Shown here in pieces: positions 31,235 to 41,308 of a stretch of 64,000 nt of DNA. The first letter of the stretch is position 1, and each line of letters starts with the position of its first letter. A program made the translations under genes and the position numbers. The notes under the pieces are model-generated. The model was not told the origin of the DNA. It saw nothing but the letters and a program-made list of their open reading frames with translations, and made no database searches. This DNA comes from Xenoacremonium recifei. Lineage: Eukaryota; Ascomycota; Sordariomycetes; Hypocreales; Nectriaceae. The DNA is taken from NCBI GenBank assembly GCA_012184525.1, contig WOFQ01000044.1:62001-126000 (forward strand), in the 5' to 3' direction.

Positions 31235-33611
31235 ATTGACTGATGGCAGGCACCCAACTCAGAGCGCTGGATAATTAACAAGATTGAGAAGAAAAGTATC
31301 AAGTCTCCCACAGAGTGAGAAAGTCGTCGTTGTGCCGACTTGCGGATAGAGACCGAGGAGATGAAGGCAAATGATCGAGGGATCACCGTTCCACTTATAC
31401 AAACGGTCCTTGTGAGAGGGTCTCGACGCCGACCTTGGATCCAGTAAGGATACCCCAGAAACCTCCTTGCGTGTTGCGAATATCCCCCAGGCAAGGCGGG
31501 GATGAGAGCAGCCAAGCCGGGGTTCGGGCCATGGTGTGAGCTAGAGCGGAAAGACGGGTAGGGACGCTCGACTAGCTGTCCAGTGCTACCTCTCATCGCC
31601 CAGCAGCTCGTTCAGCTTGGCTGCGGCAAGCTCTCATGTGCTCCGGCCAGACCCCTCTCGGTTCCGAAGTAAGGGGCCATGCCGACTGGGAGATCTCAGC
31701 GGGGGAAGCACGATAGGCTGATTTGCGACCAGGGGATCAGGTTCGCGACTGCGGCAAAGAAGGCCGGCTCTTGCTCTGTAGGATGGGCTGAAGTCGCAGT
31801 GCCTATGCCAAGCGGTGTCATCGATAATTAAGCGTGCCATTAACCTCCTGCACAGACCGTCTGAGAAAAAGGGCCGTCTAGGAGTCTGGAAAAACCGGGA
31901 AAAAGAACCGTCGAATTCATCCGTCCAATGAGTCGACGGCCTAGCCTGCCTCAGTTCCGAAAGGAGCAAAGACTTGATCTGGGACCAAAACGTGGAGGGC
32001 ACGCACGGGACAGGCTTCGGGTGTGAGGACGATGCACTAGTGGGCTTCTCATTAGCCGTTCGTAGCTCAATGGGACTTCGGGAGGCTGGTTTCTTCGCAG
32101 GGTGGTGTGATGCCCTTGGGTTTTCGTATCAGGCTCGGAGAAGTGCAATATCTTCATTGTCGAGTAGGTGTTGAGACGAGCCCTTGGAAAATGATCTGCT
32201 ACAGGATGTAACTCCTTCGACCCCTTTTTTGACTTCGGATCGACACTGGTTTCCGTGGTCTTTTAGCCACATGGCGAGAATACCTTTGACAACACTCCTG
32301 CCTCTGGGTCAGAGAAGATTGTCGGTTCTGGATGAACTCTTTGGCCCTGAACTAGAATATAGATTCGAGAACAAGCAGCATTGATTTGATCCATAGCGAA
32401 TTGCCCGCCCAGCCTTTAGAAAGTGAACGAGGAACGAGTAGGTCACGATGAATCTGTTTTGGTGGCTAGCTGAGGCGCGACTGGGGTCTGGGCCTTGGCA
32501 TCGTTGCAAGGAGATCGTGCTCTCGGATGGGAGGGCCGAAAATGCTTCCCCCCTCCACAGGCACCGGCTATTACTCCAAATTAGGCCTGGGAAACTGCCT
32601 GCCGGATTGAGGGCCGCATGGCTCGATATGTAGGAGAAGCCTGGGCTCTCATGCGACATCCACCAAACAGGCATCGTGAGAGAAGCGGCTGTCTCAGCCC
32701 TGGGCCTTATTACGGTATCGTACGTCGGTTGAAGAGAGATAAACTTGGTCAACGTCAAGCATGCTTCGGCGTCCGGTGGAAAAACCAATGGCGAAATCAG
32801 TGGACTTGGGTAGGCTGAGGGCCATTTGCGAAGTTCCTGTCTAGGTGCGGGCGGTGAGGGGATTCGTATAACTTCTCCGCCAAACGAAAATGGTCAGCAC
32901 CTCGGCACTTCCATCAAGGCACCACTAAATAAGGTATGTATCCTGTTAGAGTTATCGAACTGAGCGTATCTGTGAACAAGTACCGGGCCCCCTACATACC
33001 CGTCTTAACCGCTGCTCCCGGATGCCGATAAAGGCAGTTCTTGTCTCCTCAATGACCACCACACCATAGCACTTCGACAATAGGTGTTCGAAGACGAGCA
33101 GCTGAACAACTCAGGACGATGACAACCAACAATCATCCCGTTGGACCGAGAGCTGAGACAAGGCGGAGGCCCTTTGGGTTGTTCCTTTGCTTGAGCAGCC
33201 GGGCGGCCACACCCTCGTGCCGCCCGTCAGTGGAGTCGCAGCGATAATAGCCGGCAGTCACCCCGGATTCAGAGTGGGGAACGGCTACGGAGATGCGGGA
33301 ACGAAGCCGACGGACGAGGACCTGGGGTAAATGGAGGAAAGAATTGAAAGAGAGAAGAAACAGAAACAGAGGATGAAGTGTGGCTAGAAGTCTACGTATC
33401 CTGATGGAGCGTCTATCTTCCGTAATGCAGGGGCAACCACCTAGGTCTGTCCCGCCTCGCGCCTTCCTTCTTCGCATCGCCCTCCCCGCATTTTACCTCA
33501 CTACCTGATTTAGGCATCGATACGGCCTGCGTACCCAAACTCCTCCCTCAATTATTGTCTTGATTCTCAACCATCCTCCAAAAGTCACAAGACCTGACCT
33601 TTGCCGAAAGA
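31235..33611. other. Gene-free interval of about 2.4 kb upstream of the sugar transporter
   Basis: No coding exon is supported on either strand. The left part is the transporter promoter and includes three CreA-like boxes. The right end is the 3' flank of the fungal membrane protein gene. Confidence 0.45.
31453..31501. promoter_or_regulatory. Cluster of three CreA-like (SYGGRG) boxes upstream of the transporter
   Basis: CTGGGG occurs on the minus strand at 31453-31458 and 31485-31490, and GCGGGG on the plus strand at 31496-31501. CreA/Cre1 binds SYGGRG and represses sugar-use genes in glucose, often through closely spaced sites. The spacing and distance to the start codon (219-267 bp) are suitable, but such short motifs also arise by chance in GC-rich DNA. 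Confidence 0.35.
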
Positions 33612-34483
33612 TCAGATGTTTCCGCTCCCCGAGTCTTTGATCCCACTGATGACTGCCAAAAGCGCCACGCCCACTATGGTATTATTGTTAGCTTGGGTAC
33701 CTTATTTGTGCAGTTTTGATAGGTATTCTCACAGCTTCCAGCAGTTAGGATGAACCCAGAAACCGTAAACGCGGTCTGGACGTCTCCTACGACACTCCAA
33801 AAAAAGCCGACCACGATGGAAAGAACAATTGGAACTGTCCCGGCAATTGTTATTCTAATCTTGTTCCAGCCCTCCACGAACTCCAAGGCGTGACGGCGAT
33901 CTTGCTGCCGGAGATCGAAGACCCAATCGATCCAGTCATGTTCTGTAGTGATCTTGTACGGATTCTGGTACGCGAACAGAATCTCCTGCAAAGCAGAGTC
34001 ATCTAGGAATGCGACGTAAGGACGACTATTCGTCGTGATCTGGTATCTGTTAGTACGCACGATACACGATTGAAGAACGTAGACCCTGACACTTACAACC
34101 AACAACCGTATGCCTCGAAGTTGCTTCAAGAAGAAATGGCGCCGCCAGAAGTTGCACATTACGTGCGAATAGACATTCTGAAGCTCCAAGAACAGATCTC
34201 TGTCGTTGGACAAATGGGTCTCATAGCTGGAAGCGCAGTAGTGTCTGACGACTTGTATCTGGTGCGTCTTGCAGCCGCTCGAACCGTACCTATAGCAGAC
34301 GATATTGAGCGAGCATGTTGGCTTGTTCACATCGTAAACCTCTGCTTGCGTTGCTCGTGCGGGTGGTGGAACGACAGACCCGGCCCCGTAGCCAGGCGCA
34401 GCAACAGTAGGGTTACCGACGTTGAAGTTCGGAAGCTGAGGTGGTGGAACTGTGGGGTAGTATTCTTCACTATATGATGACAT
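33612..34483 (-). CDS. Conserved fungal membrane protein of unknown function
   Basis: Exons 34097-34483, 33733-34039 and 33612-33673 (minus strand) join to 251 residues. The first intron has GTAAGT and a perfect TACTAAC branch; its functional acceptor is CCAG, seven bases past a closer AACAG that would bring a stop. The second has GTGAGA, GCTAAC and ATAG, and adds LGVALLAVISGIKDSGSGNI. The N-terminus is Pro/Tyr-rich. The middle carries FWRRHFFLKQLRGIRLL and the strongly patterned block DWIDWVFDLRQQDRRHALEF. Two hydrophobic helices follow (GTVPIVLSIVVGFFWSVV and AFTVSGFILTAG plus the last exon). I recognise the motif set from a large unnamed group of Pezizomycotina proteins, but no function is established. 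Orientation in the membrane is not predicted. Confidence 0.7.
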
Positions 34484-35498
34484 ACTGGAGGACTTAATTG
34501 TCGTTGGAGTCTTTATTCAGAGCTCAAGTGAAGACAAATTTATGCGGCATCGCCAGCATCGTATGTACGGTCTGGAAGAAGGATTGGTTTAAATCTTCGT
34601 AAACGGCCTCTGCCACGCTTCTTCCCTTACTCAACCCCAGCCTCAGCCTCCTCCGTTTATCTATAGAATGCTTCAGAGTTTGTGCACTTCATGTCAGTGC
34701 ATGAGTTTTTCATCTACCAAGATCCTAAAATAATGCTCTAGATAAGTGGCGTGTGGGTGTCTTCGACAAGTAGGTCCACTGAGAGAAAGCCTTGGCGAAG
34801 GCTCATTTACTTTTTATTCCTTCATACCTTGCGTACGCGGGTATAGTCTACAAAAACATTCTTTGATTGGTATTTAACTGAGACGTCGTCCATCGTAAAG
34901 GCCTGCTGTAGTTTCAGGTACGCGCTCTGAAGTTGGGGGCCGAACCAACACAGCGCCTAGCCAGTCCTGAATACCACCCAAATTTATTGCTATCGTCGCC
35001 AAAGTGCGAGTTTCCTGCAGGAAAGTAATTACGTACCTCATCTCAGATCCAAAAATGGAATGTCTTTGTACGCTGTCCAATGTCCGACCGAGATTCAGTT
35101 GGCGTTGGACACATTGATGGACAAGTATGTCGTTGTTCGTTTTACATGTGCCCCAGCCTCATCACAACAAAACACGAGCCAGCGGCAACTTCTGCAAAAA
35201 AGTAAATTTAGGTACACTGAAATAGCTAACCGTCCATAGTTGACTCAAGCAAATCCCTAATCCGTTGCCCACAAGGCATATTTTCCCATCGCTAATCGAC
35301 CATAGTCGTCCTGGTATCGTATCTCACAAACCCCGACAAAGACAATAAAACCGACAATAATACAGCCATGCTGTCGCAGCAAGTTCCTATAGGCTGATCC
35401 GATTCCCGCAACGTGACACTGAACATACCGTCAACCCTCGCAAGCAAGATCCGGGGAAATACCAACACAACAAATACTTTCAGTGAAATGTAGACACT
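34484..35498. other. Interval of about 1 kb without a gene
   Basis: A 68-codon frame (34874-35080, minus strand) has no recognisable features. The rest is AT-rich and looks like the upstream region of the membrane protein gene and the 3' flank of the dynamin-like gene. Confidence 0.45.
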
Positions 35499-38464
35499 TT
35501 ACATCTCGCTGTCTTCGACAAGAGCACCGCTCATAATAGCATCCTCGTCATACTCGTACTCTTGAGAGTAGTCATCCATACCGGCGGCATTCTCAAGAGA
35601 CTCGATACTGGCCAATGCCTTTTCGAATTTTTCCCGTTCCACCTTGAGCTGGGTTCGCCGCGTGGCTGTCGCGTCATCTTCTTCCATGAGTTTCTCGTAG
35701 TTCTCCTGGGCGTCCGATCCACGCAGTCCGAGTTTTCCATCCAGGTAGTGAGGGAGGTAGTGCTGGATGCTGGGAATCATACCGTTCGTCACATGAAGGG
35801 CTACGTTGTCCGCAAATCGAAGAGCTGCGAGGCGATAATAACCCCTAACGTAACCAATAACCTCCAGTTCTCGTCGAAACGGATCGGGCCCGATCTTGGC
35901 GAGCTCAGTGTCGCGTCTTTTGGTCTCCTGTAGGCGCTTCTCCTCGGTCAGACTCTCCCAAGGCACAGGGGGCCTTCTCAAGCTTGATCCGGAAGCGGCT
36001 TCCATGCGCATCTGATGTCGAAAGCGCGTCAAAAGCGTTTCTTCCTCGGCGCGATAACGGGAAAAAGCCTCCGGGTTGATGGTGAACAGGCTGAAGCCCT
36101 CTAGGGAGTAAAGCACTCGAAGTGCTTGCTCCATCTCTTTGCGTCGTTCATCCAGGTACTCCTTTAAAAGCTTTCGAGACTCTTGGTATATCAACCGCTT
36201 GTTCAAGGGCTTGAATGCAACTCTCAGTTCACCTTCCAACTCAGACTGCAACAGATGCATGAGTTGGGTCAGAAATGCAGTCATGGGTCCCTCCCATGGC
36301 TTGATGGCGGCTTTGCAAAGGTCATTGTGAACGCTTTCCGACATCAACTCAGGTAAGCCTGCGCGTGTTTTTTCTTGGATCTCCTCTCGAACTTGCCGAA
36401 TGGTTCGAAAGCCACTTCCTATGGTGCTAAATTTGGCAAATGTTCCTGAGAGGACTGGTCGGGGCCGACTTGGAGATTGTGGAGGTAGGCTCCCGCGGTT
36501 TTCCTCGTGCTTGACCTGGCCGTTGGGAGGCCCTGGAGTTGGAGTTCCTTCGAATCGCGGACGCTTGGATGGAGTCGTCGGCGGTCCCATGCGACGCTTC
36601 CCTGGAGTTCTCTGATTGCCGACGACAGTCATGGATGTGTCAGAGTCGTCATCTGAGATCTCAACAACTGGTTTATCAATGTCGTCACACAGTGAGAATT
36701 TCGGTTTAATATGTAAGAGACATTGCCGGAAATCTTCAGTGAGACTGCGGAACCCCTTCGAAAGTTTCTCCGGCCGCAGTTGTTCACGCGCCCGGTCACC
36801 AAACTCCCTTAAGCTCGTCTGCACAACCAACTCCACGTTAGCAGGAAGCTCAGGGAGCTTTGCCAGCGAGGAGTTGTTCTTATCAAGAAGGGACTTGACT
36901 TTCTTCTTGATCGTAGGCAAACTAGAAGGGTTAGCTAATCAACATCAAGCATTGACAATGGAACATACCTCTTCTCAAACTCCTTCCCAAGTCGCTCCGA
37001 AAGGAAAGCTTTCAATTTTTCTACCCCACATCGCTCATTAAACTGCCAGAAGGATTCGGGCCATGCTTCGACCGAGTGGTCTGTGAAGAAGCGATCTTCC
37101 CACTTATTCAGCGACTCAAGATCATTTCCCTGAGGCCTCGAAGTAATGAAGTAGCCATGTCCAGTTTTGTGAGCTTCACCCCTCATGATTGACAACCACT
37201 GTTCATGGTTCCCACCAACAGGGATGAGGTCAGCTTTGGTGAGTACGCCGATGGTGCGAGGTAGGGCGCCCAGTCTGCGGGCTAAGCCAAATGTAGAGGA
37301 ATTCTCAGCATCGCTGTTCATGGGCATCGAACAGATGATGATGGCTGATGGGTGCTGAATGTAAGCGGCTGAGAGGTTTCGAACAACATTGACGAGATAC
37401 TCATCACTGGCGTCGGCTGGATTCTGAAAGATGCCCGGCATATCATAGAATGATATGTCTGGTAGATCTGGGCCCTTGATTTCCAAGGCAACGACATTCG
37501 GAGAGAACTTCGCTGCCACCTGCTCGGAGGCTCTTTCAACATCCACACTCTGGGCAATGGTGCCAGATCCAGGAACGAACAGTTCGGGGTTCTTATCGTC
37601 ATTCAGGATGGCGATCTGGGCCCAACGCAGAGCCTCTTCAATTTGATCCTTGCCGTTCATCGTCTTGAACTCATGAACCTCGGTTATAGGGCGTTTCTGC
37701 CAGGGGAAAAATGGCGCTTCGTCAGTAACATCGACGTCTCGGACATGGCGCTCTGGTGTTTGGTAGACGTAGTCTTTCCGAAGGGAGACGCGGCATGTGA
37801 GGTCGTTGTGTCGAGAGACGCGAATATGCAGTGGGCACCTTGTGCAGGTACCTTCACTGCGAGGCAGTTCGAGATTTGCTAGGCCCGACATCAGGCTGGA
37901 CTTTCCTGCGGACTGGTCACCCACAAGGACGAGTTCAGGGAGCTGGACATCATGAGAGACGCCGAGCTGTTGCAGTTCTCCAAGCGTATCATTGTACGCT
38001 TTTAGGCTTTTCCCGATAGCCTGGAAAGACGTTTGGAAGAAGTTGGAAGGGTCCGAAGAAGGCACCTCGACGGCGGTAGCAGGGCCTGGACGCATCCTCA
38101 GTTCCTTCAGGAGAGGCTCTGGGTCAGCGATGCGTTCGCTTGGTGTCGCTATATCGGAATGTTAGCTTTCGCAACGAGGCAAACGAAACTTCGACCGAAA
38201 CTCACGAGCATCAGATCGTCCTTCTCGACGAAAGGCACGGTCTACAGGTAGGATGCTGGAAGAATTGTCCTGGAAATGAGAATAGGTCGAATAAGAGTTC
38301 TCTGACGGAGCGGACGGGGCGTTGTTGTGCACGCTGAAGTTGACAGTGCCAGATTCCGGGAATGAGTTTGAGTCGGATGCGGAATCAGGATCAGTCTTAA
38401 TTCTCCCAACGCCATTTTGCCGACGTGAAAAGGCGTGGGGCATTGTGCGAGTCTGGGATCGCAT
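35499..38464 (-). CDS. Dynamin-family GTPase, Mx-like fungal type
   Basis: Exons 38206-38464, 36969-38148 and 35499-36921 (minus strand) join to 953 residues. An ATG seven codons into exon 1 (38443) is an alternative start. The GTPase domain has G1 GDQSAGKS (163-170), G3 DMPG (322-325) and G4 TKAD (390-393). The stalk and GTPase effector regions follow in exon 3, and no pleckstrin-homology domain is evident, so it is not a classical membrane-scission dynamin. Between GTPase and stalk lies an insert of about 60 residues with a VVEISDDDSD motif (565-574) and a basic Lys/Arg patch (585-602). These resemble a SUMO-interacting motif and a nuclear localisation signal. Known relatives bind and hydrolyse GTP and self-assemble; the cellular role here is not established. 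It is divergently transcribed from the GMPPA gene. Confidence 0.85.
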
Positions 38465-39626
38465 ATGTTATTCACTTTCGGCTCTCAATAGTGAGGTGAG
38501 ATGTGGTGAATGCTTTGCCAGATAGGCGCTGGCCTCAAAGTGAAGGCCCACGTTGGAGGTCGTACTGTGAAGGAGATTTTGACAGAGGCGGCAGCCGAGA
38601 CTTGAGTCGTGGGTGTTGAGAAAAAAATACAATGAGACAAGGTAGTCCAAGGAGATGATCGGTGAAGAAGTTGTATTGGGATGAGAGAGAGAAGATGAGG
38701 CGGCAGAGCTGAAGATGGAAGGAAACAGCCCTGGAAAGAGGCGGCTGCGAGTGGCACTCCTGGGCAACTCGCCGCAGCGATCAAGGCTGATAGCAGGTGT
38801 GGCTCAGCAGGGCGGGTGCAGAGGCAGGATTGAAGATGGAGAGAAATAGAGAGCTCTTAAGGAATATGAAGCCTTGGGAGAATCTCATCTGATATATTCG
38901 AATAGATTCCACTGTGATGTGAAGGGTGCCTGCAATATGCATTCACCAGCCCTCTAACATGAATTAATGCCCCTTGGAGTTGACGCCGAGTTCACTCGCT
39001 ATCACAGCTGTGACAGGGGCTGTAAATGGAGTGGCTGGGGTGCAGGCAGCTGCCGTCCACTAAAGGCCACTGGCGAGCCCCCTGAAGCGTTAGAGGACGG
39101 GCCGCTGCCGTGCAAGTGCAGGGAGGTGATTGGCTGTGTCTCACCGGTCGGTGAGGGCCAGTGGCACGCTGTACCTTGCAGGGCAGCCTCGGTGAGCGAT
39201 GCCTTCACCTTGGAGGCGCAGCGCGGAATGCAGCCGATTGCCAGTGCGAACTGCACGTGGCCGCCACCGCTCCGTCACTGCACGGAGGAAACAGATTGCC
39301 TCAATTTACCACACTGGCCATTCTGGACGCACGGCTGGTCAATTCGCTTCATTTCCGTCCTGCTCTGCCTGTGAGACGTCGCTGGCAGCTGGTTGCTCCC
39401 TCGTTAATCGCATATTGGCGCGGAAGCTCCCGTCTCCTGGAAGCCCCCCTGTTTGGTCTGTGTGCGACCGACCGCCTGGCAGTTTCCCCCGCCAACGGAG
39501 GACGAACACGAACTCCAAATCTGCCACGACACCAACACTGAACGAATTTGCTACACGCCGAGCGGTTCGAAGAAGCTGCCCTCTATCATCTATCCTTGAT
39601 ACCCCCAACTCTCGCATTCCGCAACC
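38465..39626. promoter_or_regulatory. Divergent upstream region of the dynamin-like and GMPPA genes
   Basis: About 1.2 kb separates the two starts. Small frames here are not protein-like. CT-rich DNA precedes the GMPPA ATG at 39627. No specific factor site is asserted. Confidence 0.45.
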
Positions 39627-41088
39627 ATGTCCCTCCACGTGCCCCTGGCGCATCGGGCCAAGGAGTCGGGTGCCACCAAGGCGGTGATCCTGGTATAGCT
39701 TCACATTCTCCTATTTCGGTAACGTCAAAGACAATCAGCGCTGATAGTGATCTCCCCAGGTCGGTGGCCCTTCTAGAGGAACCCGCTTCCGCCCGCTCTC
39801 GCTCGACGTGCCCAAGCCGCTCTTTGAGGTGGCCGGCCACCCCATCATCTGGCACTGCCTTGCCGCCCTCGCCCGCGTTCCCAACAAGCAGATCCAGGAG
39901 GTGTGCATCATTGGCTACTACGACGAGTCCGTGTTCCGCGACTTCATCAAGGACTCGGCCAAGGAGTTCCCCGCCATCACCATCAAGTACCTGCGCGAGT
40001 ACCAGGCCCTGGGCACGGCTGGCGGTCTGTACCACTTCCGCGATGCTATCCTCAAGGGCCGCCCGGAGCGCCTGTTCGTGCTCAACGCCGACGTGTGCTG
40101 CTCGTTCCCGCTGGCCGAGATGCTGCAGCTCTTCATTGAGCGCGACGCCGAGGCCGTTATCCTAGGTACGCGTGTCAGCGACGAGGCTGCCACCAACTTT
40201 GGCTGCATCGTGTCCGACGCCCACACCCGCCGTGTGCTGCACTACGTCGAGAAGCCCGAATCGCGCATCAGCAACCTGATCAACTGCGGCGTCTACCTCT
40301 TCTCGACCGAGGCTATCTTCCCCTCGATCCGCTCCGCCATCAAGCGCCGCCTCGACCGCCCCTCCCGCCTCGTCTCCTACCCGTCGTCCGACAACCTCGA
40401 GAACAGCTACATCCTGCCCGAAGACGATGACGACGACGAGAACAAGCAGAGTGAGGTCATCCGCCTTGAGCAGGACATTCTCAGCGACATGGCCGACAGC
40501 AAGCAGTTCTTCGTCTATGAGACCCGCGACTTCTGGCGCCAGATTAAGACGGCTGGCTCTGCCGTGCCCGCCAACGCCCTGTACCTGCAGCAGGCTGCGC
40601 AGGCTCAGAGCGCCGAGCTGGCTCCCCCCAGCGCAAACATCGTGCCGCCTGTCTTCATCCACCCGACGGCCGAGGTGCACCCCACGGCCAAGCTGGGCCC
40701 CAACGTCAGCATTGGCCCGCGTGTGACGGTCGGCGCTGGCGCCCGTATCAAGGAGAGTGTCGTGCTCGAGGACTCTGAGATCAAGCACGATTCCTGCGTG
40801 CTGTACAGCATTATCGGCTGGGGCTCGCGAGTCGGTGCCTGGGCTCGTGTCGAGGGCACCCCGACCCCCGTCGGCAGCCACTCCACCAGCATCATCAAGC
40901 ACGGCGTCAAGGTCCAGAGCATTACTATTCTTGGCAAGGACTGTGGCGTGGGCGATGAAGTGCGCGTGCAGAACTGTGTCTGCCTGCCTTATAAGGAGCT
41001 GAAGCGAGTGGGTAGCCCCTTATGTTCTCATGATGCCTTACCGTTACTGACTTTTCCATAGGACGTTGCCAACGAGGTTATCATGTAG
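39627..41088 (+). CDS. Mannose-1-phosphate guanylyltransferase alpha-type subunit (GMPPA homologue)
   Basis: Exons 39627-39692, 39760-41007 and 41062-41088 join to 446 residues. The N-terminal nucleotidyltransferase motif is GGPSRGTRFRPLSLDVPKPL, matching GMPPA rather than the G-x-G-T-R-L-R-P-L-T of catalytic GMPPB/Psa1 enzymes. Also typical are REYQALGTAGGLYHFRD, LNADVCCSFPL and YVEKPESRISNLINCGVYLF. A left-handed beta-helix of hexapeptide repeats follows (HPTAEVHPTAKLGPNVSIGP), then WGSRVGAWARVEGTP and the C-terminal DVANEVIM. In animals GMPPA is a non-catalytic partner that makes GMPPB sensitive to GDP-mannose; a regulatory role in GDP-mannose supply for wall mannan and N-glycans is therefore inferred. 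It acts in the cytosol. An Asp-rich insert (DDDDDENK) at about residues 228-236 is a local feature. It converges on the PKS gene. Confidence 0.9.
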
Positions 41089-41272
41089 GAGAGACGTGGG
41101 TCTAATATCACAAAACAAAATATTCAGCTCTTGCTCTAGAGCAGAGTCGACTTAATTATTATATATCTGGTCAAAAGTGGCACTAGAGTGAGCAAAAATA
41201 CATCATTTCCGACGCCCGTATTCCGCAAAAGTCCTTCGATTCCTTCGATTATAACTTAACACACATGGAAGT

Positions 41273-41290
41273 ACTATACTATAGTATAGT
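41273..41290. repeat. Perfect 18-bp palindrome between convergent genes
   Basis: ACTATACTATAGTATAGT is identical to its reverse complement. It lies 185 bp past the GMPPA stop and 19 bp past the PKS stop. It is a nonspecific structural feature; no function is assigned. Confidence 0.7.
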
Positions 41291-41308
41291 CTTGAGGGAA
41301 TCTTGCTT

